A stretch of 64,000 nt of DNA, from the NCBI RefSeq assembly GCF_037482405.1, contig NZ_JBBHZZ010000011.1, forward strand, positions 1 to 64,000, in the 5' to 3' direction. Positions 52,583 to 60,438 of the stretch are shown here, one piece after another. Position 1 is the stretch's first letter. Each line of letters opens with the position of its first letter. The position numbers were made by a program, and so were the translations under genes. The notes beneath the pieces are model-generated. The model saw nothing but the letters and a program-made list of their open reading frames with translations, searched no databases and was not told the DNA's origin. This DNA comes from Pseudokineococcus marinus (GTDB lineage Bacteria; Actinomycetota; Actinomycetes; Actinomycetales; Quadrisphaeraceae).

Positions 52583-53014
52583 GTGGACGGGTGGGACGTC
52601 GGCGACCCCGGGGTGGTGGTCCTGCCCTCGGGGCGTCTCGTGCGCGGGCGTGCTTCGCGGCTCCCGCGGCCAGATGGTGCTGCCCCCGACTTCGGGCTCT
52701 ACCTGGCTGCTCGGCGGCCGGACCCGTTGCCCTGGCCGTCTCGATGGCTGCGCTGGCCGGACTTCTGCCTTCCGGTCGACCGGCTCGACGCCGACGCCGC
52801 CTTGCGGCAGTTGTGGGAACGGTCCGCAGGTCAGCGGGTCGAGGTCGCCTGCGGGCACGGGCGCGGTCGTACGGGCACCGCCCTTGCCTGTCTGGCGGTC
52901 CTCGACGGTGTTCCCGCGGACGACGCCGTCGCATGGACCCGGTCGCGGTACGACCGGCGCGCGGCCGAGACCCCGTGGCAGCGGCGGTACGTCGAACGCT
53001 TGGGCGTCCGGTAG
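52583..53014 (+). CDS. Protein-tyrosine-phosphatase-fold protein
   Basis: 143 residues. The P-loop ACGHGRGRTGTAL provides C-x5-R (Cys90, Arg96) followed by T-G, the dual-specificity PTP signature. Upstream WLRWPDFCLPVDRLDADAALRQLWERSAG may carry the general acid Asp. The GTG at 52583 has TACCGT six bases upstream. Substrate unknown; may act on proteins or phosphoinositide-like molecules. Small and alone in the island. Confidence 0.78.
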   Translation: MDGWDVGDPGVVVLPSGRLVRGRASRLPRPDGAAPDFGLYLAARRPDPLPWPSRWLRWPDFCLPVDRLDADAALRQLWERSAGQRVEVACGHGRGRTGTALACLAVLDGVPADDAVAWTRSRYDRRAAETPWQRRYVERLGVR

Positions 53015-53083
53015 ATCAGAGGGAGAGCTTCGCCCGCGACGTCCGCGCGTCCACCCGGCCCTCGCCCTCGCCGGAGGTGCTGC

Positions 53084-53821
53084 GTGGGGGAGGGTGTATC
53101 GGTGACTCGGCATACCCAGGCGTCGACGCCCTCGAGGGAAGTCGCCGTGTTCGACCTCGACGGCACGCTGCTCAGCGGCGACGCCTTCGGGCTCTTCCTC
53201 GCCCACCTGCTGCGCCGGCCCCCGGCGCGAGCCGTCGCCGCCCTCGCGACGGCGCCGGTGTGGCTCCCCGCCTTCCTGCTCACACCGACTCGTCTGGCGG
53301 CCGAGCGGTACCTGGTGTGGTTGGCCGCGGTCGGAATCAGCCCACAAGACTTCACCGTCAAAGCTGCCCACTTCGCCGCCGACCACGCCGACCCTCGTTC
53401 CGGTCGGGCGACCCCGACGGTCCTGGCCCGGCTCCGGGAGCACCAGGGCCGAGGTGATCGTGTGGTGGTCGCCACGGGCTGCGCGTCCCCGCTCGCCGAG
53501 CACCTGTGCGATGCGCTCGGCCTGGGCGACGTCGAGGTCGTCGCCTCGACGCTCACCCGCACCCGGTGGGGGCTACCGCGGGCGGTACCCGCCCGTGGCA
53601 GGGGCAAGGTGCGCGCACTGGCCGCCGCCGGGGTCTCGCTTCCCGTCGACCACGCCTACACCGACAGCTGGACGGACCTGCCCCTGCTGCGGGCCGCGCG
53701 CGTTGCTCACGTGGTCAACGCCTCACCCCGTCACCTTCGACGCTTCCGCCGAGCTCTCGGCGGCGATGTCGACGTGATGGCCACCACCCGATATCGCCGG
53801 GCCCCATCTCGAGAGCGTTGA
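53084..53821 (+). CDS. HAD-IB phosphatase (SerB-like)
   Basis: 245 residues. Motif I VAVFDLDGTLLSGDAF, motif II VVVATGCASPLAEH and motif III YTDSWTDLPLL are present. The cap between them is helical and hydrophobic (LAHLLRRPPARAVAALATAPVWLPAFLLTP), a feature of HAD-IB enzymes that act on membrane-linked substrates. GTG at 53084 follows a perfect GGAGGT; a second in-frame GTG at 53102 follows GGAGGG and is also usable. Substrate unknown. Confidence 0.8.
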   Translation: MGEGVSVTRHTQASTPSREVAVFDLDGTLLSGDAFGLFLAHLLRRPPARAVAALATAPVWLPAFLLTPTRLAAERYLVWLAAVGISPQDFTVKAAHFAADHADPRSGRATPTVLARLREHQGRGDRVVVATGCASPLAEHLCDALGLGDVEVVASTLTRTRWGLPRAVPARGRGKVRALAAAGVSLPVDHAYTDSWTDLPLLRAARVAHVVNASPRHLRRFRRALGGDVDVMATTRYRRAPSRER

Positions 53822-53943
53822 CCGAGAGAGTCTCGTCCTCGCGTGCGGTCGTCGGGATCGACCTGTGACGTCACACGCAGCGCCAGATGAGGATCGACAG
53901 CGGCACGCTGAGAAGTCATCGGTCGTCCATCGGACCGGCGTCG

Positions 53944-55896
53944 TCAGTGGGCGTCGGTCGAGGCGGCAGCGAGGAAGCGGCCCACCTGCGCCGGGCTGCG
54001 CAGGACGTGGAGCTGCGCTCGAGGAGCGTGGGTCGCGATGGCGTCCATCACGCGGGGCCGGCTACGTCGTCGCCAGGCGATGACCCACCACCAGAAGCCG
54101 ACCCGCTCGCGGGATCGCCGCAGGGCGCGCCAGGCGCAGAGGGCCAGGGGCAGGTCGAGGACGACGACCGTGTCGGCTCGGCGCAGCCGGGGCGCCGGTG
54201 CGTCGTGGGGCCCGAGGTCGCCGTCCATGACCCACCGCTCGCGCCCGGCCAGGCGCTCCTGCACGGAGGTCCACTCGGCGGCGTTCAGCGGCCGAGCGCC
54301 GTCGACCCAGAAGTGCTGGTCGAGCTCGACGACCGGCAGCCCGGTGGTCTCGCCCAGGGCTCGCGCCAGGGTCGACTTCCCGGCTCCGCCGCGGCCGAGG
54401 ACCAGCACCCGCTCCACCGGCGCCAGGCTACGGAGCGGCCTGGCCGCTCCCTCCGAGCCGCCGCCCGTGGGCCGGGGCAGCAGGACGAGCGCGCACGCCA
54501 GCACCCACAGGCCCCCGAGCGCCAGCCCGGCGAGGACGTCGATGAGGTGGTGCGCCGCCACGTAGACGCGGGAGGCGCCGACCGCGGGCGCGAGCACGAG
54601 GGGGAGGACGAGGACGAGCCACCGACCGCGGCCGCGCCCGTAGGCCCGGTGGACCGCGGCGACGGCCCCGTAGAGGGCGGCCGCGGCCGCGGCGTGACCG
54701 GAGGGCCAGGCCGCCGCCACGGGCAGCCCGGTGGTGAGGTCGGGCACCTCCGGGCGGGCCCGGCCCACCAGCTGCGAGGTGAGGAGGTAGAGGAGCACCT
54801 CCCCGCCGAGGGCGAGCACGGCGAAGGCGACCGGCCGCCAGGAGCGCGTGACGGCGAGGGCGACGACGGCGAGCGACAGCCCGAGCCCGACCACCGCGGG
54901 GGTGCCCGAGAGGCGGCCGACCGCGTCCGCCACCGTCGTCAGGGCGGGGCTGCGGGCCTCGAGCGCCCAGGCGGTGGCGCTGCGGTCGAGCCGGCCGAGC
55001 CAGGTCCCGCCGAGCGCCCCGGTGACGAGCAGCCCGGTGGCGGAGAGCGCGGCCGCCAGCGCGACCGCGGCGCCGAGCAGGCGCAGCGCCGTCGCGCGCC
55101 CCTGCGGCAGCACCGGTTCGCCGCTCGGGGCTGCGCGCGGGGCCCGGTCCGGTGCCACGGCCAGCGGGTCGAGCGGCTCCTGCGCCGCGACGCCGCGGTC
55201 GTGCTGCCAGCCGCGGAAGGCCGCTGCCGTCAGGGCCACCCACGACGCCCCGAGCGCCCAGCCGGCGAGCACGTCGGAGACGTAGTGCACGCCGAGCGCC
55301 AGGCGCGAGGCCCCGACGGCCACGACGACGAGCGCGGTGGCCGCCACCAGCCACGGCCGCAGGCGACGGCGCGCTGCGGGCAGGACCAGGACGAGCAGGA
55401 CCGTGGCGGTGACGAGCGAGCCCATGGCGTGCCCGCTGGGGAAGCTGGCGTTCGACGGGGTCTGGACCACGGGGGAGTCCACGACCGGTCGCGCCCGGTC
55501 GACGACCGCCTTGGTCAGCGGGACGAGCACGGTCAGGCCGAGGCCGGTGGTCGCGGTGAAGACGGCGAGCCGCCGCTGCTGCCGGACCAGCAGGAAGACC
55601 GTCGCCAGGACGAGGGCGAGGACGACCGTGCCGGTGTCACCGAGGCTGGTGACCGCACGCAGCGCCGCCACCGCGGCGGGGGACCCGCTGACGGCGGCGT
55701 TGAGGTCCGCGGCGACGTCGCCGTCCAGGGCCGCCAGCGGGGACCAGGAGCGCTGGACCAGGAGCCACAGCAGGAGGAACGGCACGGCCCCCAGGAGCAG
55801 CGCCGCCCCGCTGAGGAGCGCCCGGACGCCCAAGCGGCCGGCGCCCGCCGTGCTGCTGGCGCCGGCCGGTCGACCGCCGACGGCGGAGGGGGCCAT
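53944..55896 (-). CDS. Fusion protein: two PAP2 phosphatase domains plus a P-loop kinase-like domain
   Basis: 650 residues. Domain 1 (about 30-230) is a membrane PAP2 phosphatase with Lys129-x6-Arg136-Pro137, PSGH at 153-156 and Ser197-Arg198-x5-His204-x3-Asp208. Domain 2 (about 265-475) is a second PAP2 unit with PSGH at 398-401 and Ser442-Arg443-x5-His449-x3-Asp453, but its motif-1 Lys is replaced by Ser374. Domain 3 (about 493-650) has Walker A GRGGAGKST at 501-509 and DLPLALCAWRALRRSRER, typical of FlaR/adenylate-kinase-like topology-modulation proteins. The two phosphatases probably act on lipid phosphates; the C-terminal domain would be cytoplasmic. ATG start with AGGGAG upstream. Confidence 0.82.
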   Translation of the reverse strand: MAPSAVGGRPAGASSTAGAGRLGVRALLSGAALLLGAVPFLLLWLLVQRSWSPLAALDGDVAADLNAAVSGSPAAVAALRAVTSLGDTGTVVLALVLATVFLLVRQQRRLAVFTATTGLGLTVLVPLTKAVVDRARPVVDSPVVQTPSNASFPSGHAMGSLVTATVLLVLVLPAARRRLRPWLVAATALVVVAVGASRLALGVHYVSDVLAGWALGASWVALTAAAFRGWQHDRGVAAQEPLDPLAVAPDRAPRAAPSGEPVLPQGRATALRLLGAAVALAAALSATGLLVTGALGGTWLGRLDRSATAWALEARSPALTTVADAVGRLSGTPAVVGLGLSLAVVALAVTRSWRPVAFAVLALGGEVLLYLLTSQLVGRARPEVPDLTTGLPVAAAWPSGHAAAAAALYGAVAAVHRAYGRGRGRWLVLVLPLVLAPAVGASRVYVAAHHLIDVLAGLALGGLWVLACALVLLPRPTGGGSEGAARPLRSLAPVERVLVLGRGGAGKSTLARALGETTGLPVVELDQHFWVDGARPLNAAEWTSVQERLAGRERWVMDGDLGPHDAPAPRLRRADTVVVLDLPLALCAWRALRRSRERVGFWWWVIAWRRRSRPRVMDAIATHAPRAQLHVLRSPAQVGRFLAAASTDAH

Positions 55897-55984
55897 GCTC
55901 CCTCGGTACCGGACCCGGCCAGCGGGTGCAACGGCGCAGCGGCCCGGGAGCGCCGACGGCGACGCGGGGCGAGGAAGGCGGGTC

Positions 55985-56296
55985 TCAGCCGCCCAGCTCG
56001 GCGCGCCGCGCCACCAGCCGCTCGCGCTCGGCGTCCAGCCGCTCGCGCTCGCGCCCGGCCAGGCGGCGCACCTGGAGGTCGAGCACGGCGCGGGCCTGGG
56101 CGTCGTCCAGCCCCCACGCCCCGAGGGCTGCGGCGGCCGCGGTGACGTCGGGGGCGTCGGCCACGAGGTCGACGAGCTCGGCGCGCCGCCGGGCCGCGAG
56201 GGCCAGCGCCTCGAGCACGTGCAGGCGCATGGCGATGTAGCCGAGCTCGCGCTCGGTCGCCCGGTCGGTCGCACGGTCAGGGGCGCCCTCGCTCAC
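55985..56296 (-). CDS. Stand-alone GyrA-tail-like protein
   Basis: 103 residues. RELGYIAMRLHVLEALALAARRRAELVDLVADAP, then LDDAQARAVLDLQVRRLAGRERERLDAERERLVARRAEL, match the coiled-coil segment of DNA gyrase subunit A, where AQAILDxxLxRLxGLExxKL is conserved. Nothing else of GyrA is present: no catalytic Tyr and no beta-pinwheel. The GTG overlaps the trkA stop by four bases, so it is translated with the potassium-uptake gene. It probably forms a helical dimer; its role is unknown. Confidence 0.75.
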   Translation of the reverse strand: MSEGAPDRATDRATERELGYIAMRLHVLEALALAARRRAELVDLVADAPDVTAAAAALGAWGLDDAQARAVLDLQVRRLAGRERERLDAERERLVARRAELGG

Positions 56297-56958
56297 GGCC
56301 GCCCCGCGAACTTCTCGATGAGGCTCGTGCGCCCCGAGACGATGAGCAGGTCGCGCTCGCGCACCCGGGTGTCCGGCTGGGCGTAGTGGAAGTCCTCGCC
56401 GGGGCTCTTCACGCCGACGACGGTGACGCCGTACTTCTCCCGGACCTTGCTCTGCCCGAGGGTGAAGCCCTGGCACTCGCGCGGCGGGCGCATCTTGACG
56501 ATGGCGAAGCCGTCGTCGAACTCGATGAAGTCCAGCAGCCGCCCGCCCACGAGGTGGGCGACGCGCTCGCCGGCGTCCGCCTCCGGGTAGACGACGTGGT
56601 GGGCGCCCAGGCGCGTGAGGATGCGCCCGTGCGAGGGCGTGATCGCCTTGGCCCAGATCTGCGGCACGCCCATGTCGACGAGGGTCGACGTCGTCAGCAC
56701 GCTCGCCTCGAGCGAGGTGCCGATGCCGACGACCGCGACGCGGAAGTCCTGGGCGCCGAGCTGGGCGAGGGCGTCGCCGTTCGTCGCGTCGGCCTCGACG
56801 ACGTGCGTGAGGCGGCCGGACCACTCCTGCACGAGCTCGGGGTCGCGCTCGACGGCGAGCACGTCGTGGCCCATGCGGTCCAGGCCCGCGGCCATGGCGC
56901 TGCCGAAGCGGCCGAGCCCGATGACGAGCACGGCGTCGTCGCGTGTCCTGTCAGCCAA
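56293..56958 (-). CDS. trkA: TrkA/KtrA-type potassium uptake regulator
   Basis: 221 residues. RCK_N Rossmann fold with VLVIGLGRFGSAMA (Gly14, Gly16, Gly19) and the acidic VERDPE, then an RCK_C domain (about 135-221). It forms the cytosolic gating ring of a Trk/Ktr potassium channel and binds NAD(H) or ATP; RCK_C domains can also bind c-di-AMP, relevant because DisA is encoded here. Overlaps trkH by eight bases upstream and the GyrA-tail gene by four bases downstream. Confidence 0.92.
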   Translation of the reverse strand: MADRTRDDAVLVIGLGRFGSAMAAGLDRMGHDVLAVERDPELVQEWSGRLTHVVEADATNGDALAQLGAQDFRVAVVGIGTSLEASVLTTSTLVDMGVPQIWAKAITPSHGRILTRLGAHHVVYPEADAGERVAHLVGGRLLDFIEFDDGFAIVKMRPPRECQGFTLGQSKVREKYGVTVVGVKSPGEDFHYAQPDTRVRERDLLIVSGRTSLIEKFAGRP

Positions 56959-58345
56959 CGATGGGCCTCTCCTCCGGGAGACGGAACAGCCGGCCGCTCT
57001 CGCGCAGGGCGAGGGCGGCGGCCAGGGTCATGGTGCCCGTGCGCCCGACGACCATGAGCGCCGAGAGGACGTACTTGCCGGCGTCGGGCAGGTCGGCGGT
57101 GCCGCCGACGGACAGCCCGACGGTCGCGAACGCCGAGATCACCTCGAAGAGCACGACGTCGAGGCTGTCACCGGTGATGGCGAGCATCGCCACCGTCCCG
57201 ACGAGGACGGTCGAGGTGCCGACGAGCCCGACGGCGACGGCGAGGCGCAGCGAGGCCTGCGGCACGCGACGCCCGAAGACCTCGGCGTCGCGGTCCCCGC
57301 GGGCCTCGGCGACGACGGCCAGGACGAGCACGAGCAGCGTCGTCACGCGGATGCCGCCGGCCGTCGAGGCGCTGCCGCCGCCGACGAACATGAGCGCGTC
57401 CTGCACGAGCCAGGTCGCCGTCGACATCTCCGTGAGGTCGAGCGTCGAGAACCCGCCGGAGCGCGGCATCACCGAGGCGAAGCCCGTGGCGAGGAGGCGG
57501 TCGGGCCACGGCAGGGCGCCGAGCGTGCGCGCGTTGCCCCACTCCATCGCCCCGATGAGCACGGCGCCGACGACGAGCAGCACGGCCGTGCCGGCCACGG
57601 TCATCTGCGCGTGCAGGCCCCACCGGCGCGGGTGGCGCCAGCGGTCGCGCAGCACGAGCAGGACGGGGAAGCCGAGGCTGCCGAGGACGACGCCGACCAT
57701 GATCGGCAGGCACAGCCACCAGTCGCCGGCGGGGGAGGTCCCGTCCAGCGCGGGCAGGCCGCCGGCGTGCGACACGAAGCCGGCGTTGTTGAAGGACGAG
57801 ACGCCGTAGAAGAGGGCGTGCCAGGCGGCGGCCGGGAGCGACTCGCCCGCCACGAGGAAGCGGGGCAGCAGCACGAGGGCGAGGACCACCTCCACGGCCA
57901 CCGACGCGAGGATGACGGTGCGGATGAGCAGGCCCACCTCGCCGAGCCGCAGCGCCTTCGTCTCGTTCTGCGCCAGCAGGCGCTGGGAGAGCCCGAGGCG
58001 CCGGGACACGAGGAGGCCCAGCAGGCTCGCGAGGACGAGCACGCCGAAGCCGCCCACGGCGATGCCCGCGAGGATGATCGCCTCGCCGAGGTCGGACCAG
58101 TAGGTCGCCGTGTCCACCGTCACGAGGCCCGTCACGCACACCGCGGAGACGGCGGTGAAGAGGGCGTCGGCGAGCGGGGCGCGCTCGCCCGAGCTCGTGG
58201 CCCCGGGGAGGCTGAGGAGCGCCGTGAAGACCCCGATCACCGACACGAAGGCCAGGACGGCGAGCCGGGCGGGGGAGCGCCGGACGAAGCCGGCGAGGCC
58301 GCCGCGGACGGCGCCCCGCGTGCGCGGGGGCGTCTCCAGGTCCAC
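56951..58345 (-). CDS. trkH: TrkH/KtrB-type potassium transporter
   Basis: 464-residue membrane protein. The four pore-loop repeats are visible: TAVSAVCVTGLVTVDT, GVSSFNNAGFVSH, ASVMPRSGGFSTLDL and FEVISAFATVGLSVGG, each with the selectivity-filter Gly. It takes up potassium together with the RCK partner encoded next. The GTG at 58345 has GGGAGGG six bases upstream. Long frame upstream of this is antisense to acuC. Confidence 0.92.
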   Translation of the reverse strand: MDLETPPRTRGAVRGGLAGFVRRSPARLAVLAFVSVIGVFTALLSLPGATSSGERAPLADALFTAVSAVCVTGLVTVDTATYWSDLGEAIILAGIAVGGFGVLVLASLLGLLVSRRLGLSQRLLAQNETKALRLGEVGLLIRTVILASVAVEVVLALVLLPRFLVAGESLPAAAWHALFYGVSSFNNAGFVSHAGGLPALDGTSPAGDWWLCLPIMVGVVLGSLGFPVLLVLRDRWRHPRRWGLHAQMTVAGTAVLLVVGAVLIGAMEWGNARTLGALPWPDRLLATGFASVMPRSGGFSTLDLTEMSTATWLVQDALMFVGGGSASTAGGIRVTTLLVLVLAVVAEARGDRDAEVFGRRVPQASLRLAVAVGLVGTSTVLVGTVAMLAITGDSLDVVLFEVISAFATVGLSVGGTADLPDAGKYVLSALMVVGRTGTMTLAAALALRESGRLFRLPEERPIVG

Positions 58346-58474
58346 CGCGCGCCCTCCCGGACCGGGCGGGGCACCCCGGTCCGCCGGGCCCCGGCGCCCC
58401 CGTCGGGGCGGCTCGGCGGGGCGCCGGCCTGCGCGCCCGACCGGCGGGCGCAGGGGGGACGCTAGCGTCGCGGC

Positions 58475-59683
58475 ATGACCAGCAGCACCCGGGTCGTGTG
58501 GGACCCGGTCTTCACGGCGTACGACTTCGGCCCGGACCACCCGATGAGCCCGATGCGCCTGGAGCTGACGGTGCGCCTCCTGCGCGAGCTCGGCGTCCTC
58601 GACCGGCCGGGCCTCGACGTGCGCGGCTCCGGGGTCGCCGACGACGCCCTCCTGCACACCGTCCACCTGCCCGAGTACGTCGAGGCCGTGCGCCGCGTCT
58701 CGGAGGACCCCCGGCGCGTCGACGTCGAGCGCGGCCTCGGCACCGAGGACGACCCGGCCTTCGCCGGCATGCACGAGGCGAGCGCGCGCATCCTCGCGGC
58801 CAGCGTCGAGTGCGCCGAGGAGGTCTGGCGCGGCGACGCCGCCCACGCCGTCAACTTCACCGGCGGCCTCCACCACGCCATGGCCGGGCGAGCCAGCGGC
58901 TTCTGCGTCTACAACGACGTCGCCGCCGCGATCCGCCGCCTGCTCGACGCCGGCGCCCGGCGGGTCGCCTACGTCGACGTCGACGTCCACCACGGCGACG
59001 GCGTCCAGGCCGCCTTCTGGGACGACCCGCGCGTCCTCACCGTCTCCCTCCACCAGAGCGGCCGCACGCTCTTCCCCGGCACCGGCTTCCCCGACGAGGT
59101 CGGCGGGCCGGGCGCCGAGGGCTCCGCCGCCAACGTCGCGCTGCCGCCCGGCACGCGGGACGCCGCCTGGCTGCGGGCGCTGCACGCCGTGGCGCACCCG
59201 CTGGTGCGGGCCTTCGAGCCCGACGTCCTCGTCACCCAGCACGGCTGCGACAGCCACCAGCTCGACCCGCTGGCGGACCTCGCCGTCTCCGTCGACGCCC
59301 AGCGCGCCGCCGCGGACAGCCTCCACGAGCTGGCGCACGAGGTCTGCGACGGCCGGTGGCTCGCCACGGGCGGCGGCGGCTACGCCGTCGTCGACGTCGT
59401 CCCGCGCACCTGGTCCCACGTCGTCGCCGTCGCGGCGCACGCGCCCATCCGCCCGTCGACGCCGGTGCCCGAGCCGTGGCGCGACCACGTGCGCCGCACC
59501 TACCGCCGCGAGGCGCCGCTGCTCATGGGCGACGCCGGGCCCGGCGAGCCGGAGGGCGACCGCCCGCCCTGGTACCGCCCCTGGTCCAGCGGCCACGACC
59601 CCGAGGACGCCGTCGACCGCGCCGTGCTCGCCACCCGCAGCGCCGTCTTCCCCGCGCAGGGCCTCGACCCCTGGTTCGACTGA
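58475..59683 (+). CDS. acuC: AcuC-type histone-deacetylase-fold enzyme
   Basis: 402 residues of the class I arginase/deacetylase superfamily. NFTGGLHHAMAGRASGFCVYNDVAAAI holds the tandem catalytic His; YVDVDVHHGDGVQAAFW supplies zinc ligands; QHGCDSHQLDPLADL and TGGGGYAV complete the site. AcuC deacetylates acetyl-CoA synthetase in Bacillus. TAGCGT six bases before the ATG. Divergent from trkH; an acuC near the BldC-like gene is also known in streptomycetes as far as I recall. Confidence 0.9.
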   Translation: MTSSTRVVWDPVFTAYDFGPDHPMSPMRLELTVRLLRELGVLDRPGLDVRGSGVADDALLHTVHLPEYVEAVRRVSEDPRRVDVERGLGTEDDPAFAGMHEASARILAASVECAEEVWRGDAAHAVNFTGGLHHAMAGRASGFCVYNDVAAAIRRLLDAGARRVAYVDVDVHHGDGVQAAFWDDPRVLTVSLHQSGRTLFPGTGFPDEVGGPGAEGSAANVALPPGTRDAAWLRALHAVAHPLVRAFEPDVLVTQHGCDSHQLDPLADLAVSVDAQRAAADSLHELAHEVCDGRWLATGGGGYAVVDVVPRTWSHVVAVAAHAPIRPSTPVPEPWRDHVRRTYRREAPLLMGDAGPGEPEGDRPPWYRPWSSGHDPEDAVDRAVLATRSAVFPAQGLDPWFD

Positions 59684-59807
59684 GGACCCTGGTCCGGCCG
59701 GGCGAGGGCGGGGACGCGGGGGGCCGGGTTCCCCTAGGGTCTGCTCCGAGGGGCCGCAGCGCCCGACGCGGCGGCCGGTGGGCCGCCACCACGACGAGGG
59801 GGCCGGC

Positions 59808-60110
59808 GTGCCGACGGACGGGCGAGCAGCGGCGGACGCGGCCGGCGGGGACGCCGGGAGCGGCGGGTCCGGCGCGGGCGCCCCGGGCGGCGGGCTCACC
59901 GACGGTCGCCTGCTCACGGTCGCGGAGGTGGCCGAGGCGCTGCGCGTCTCGCGCATGACCGTCTACCGCCTCGTGCACTCCGGCGAGCTGCCCGCCGTGC
60001 GCGTCGGGCGCTCCTACCGGGTGCCCGAGGGCGCCGCGTCGGCCTTCCTCGCCGCGGCGCGCACCGCGCCTCCCGCAGCCGCCGAGCAGCGGCGAGCCGA
60101 CGGCGCCTGA
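59808..60110 (+). CDS. BldC/excisionase-like DNA-binding protein
   Basis: 100 residues from the GTG at 59808 (GAGGGGG six bases upstream). After a Gly/Ala tail, residues 30-85 read LTDGRLLTVAEVAEALRVSRMTVYRLVHSGELPAVRVGRSYRVPEGAASAFL, a MerR/excisionase-type winged helix. Position before bS22 matches mycobacterial Rv0500A. A TAGGGT minus-10 candidate lies at 59735-59740. Probably a transcriptional regulator, not a phage excisionase, as no integrase is near. Confidence 0.87.
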   Translation: MPTDGRAAADAAGGDAGSGGSGAGAPGGGLTDGRLLTVAEVAEALRVSRMTVYRLVHSGELPAVRVGRSYRVPEGAASAFLAAARTAPPAAAEQRRADGA

Positions 60111-60119
60111 GCGCCCCGG

Positions 60120-60125
60120 TAGGCT
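60120..60125 (+). promoter_or_regulatory. Candidate minus-10 of the bS22 gene
   Basis: TAGGCT, 71 bases before the bS22 ATG, in an otherwise GC-rich leader directly after the BldC-like stop. No clear minus-35. Confidence 0.35.
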
Positions 60126-60196
60126 CACCCCCGGACCAGGACCACGTCGGCTCGCACCGGACGCGGTCGCAGCACCCGAGACGACAGGCAGGCCCC

Positions 60197-60295
60197 ATGG
60201 GTTCGGTCATCAAGAAGCGCCGCAAGCGGATGGCGAAGAAGAAGCACCGCAAGCTCCTCCGCAAGACGCGCCACCAGCGCCGCAACAAGAAGTGA
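60197..60295 (+). CDS. Ribosomal protein bS22 (AURKAIP1/COX24 family)
   Basis: 32 residues: starts MGSVIKKRRKRMAKKKHRKL and ends in RRNKK; extremely basic. This matches the actinobacterial 30S protein found near the decoding centre (Rv0500B-type). Too short for ordinary ORF calling but its position after the excisionase-like gene and before the epimerase is conserved. The ATG at 60197 is preceded by CAGGCAGG. Confidence 0.93.
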   Translation: MGSVIKKRRKRMAKKKHRKLLRKTRHQRRNKK

Positions 60296-60438
60296 CCCAG
60301 CAGGACCGCTGAGCACATGAGCACCGGCGGCCGGACCCGCGCGCCCCGCGACGGCACCGACCGCCCCTCGACGCCCGCCCCGCCCCGCGGTGGCGGGCGT
60401 CGTGCGTCCGAGGGCGACCCGCCGCGCGGGACGTCGCC

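Noticed and set aside
59808..60110. Excisionase-like gene as a sign of a prophage or integrative element
   Set aside because: Conserved BldC-type regulator next to bS22 in many actinobacteria; no integrase, att repeats or phage genes nearby.
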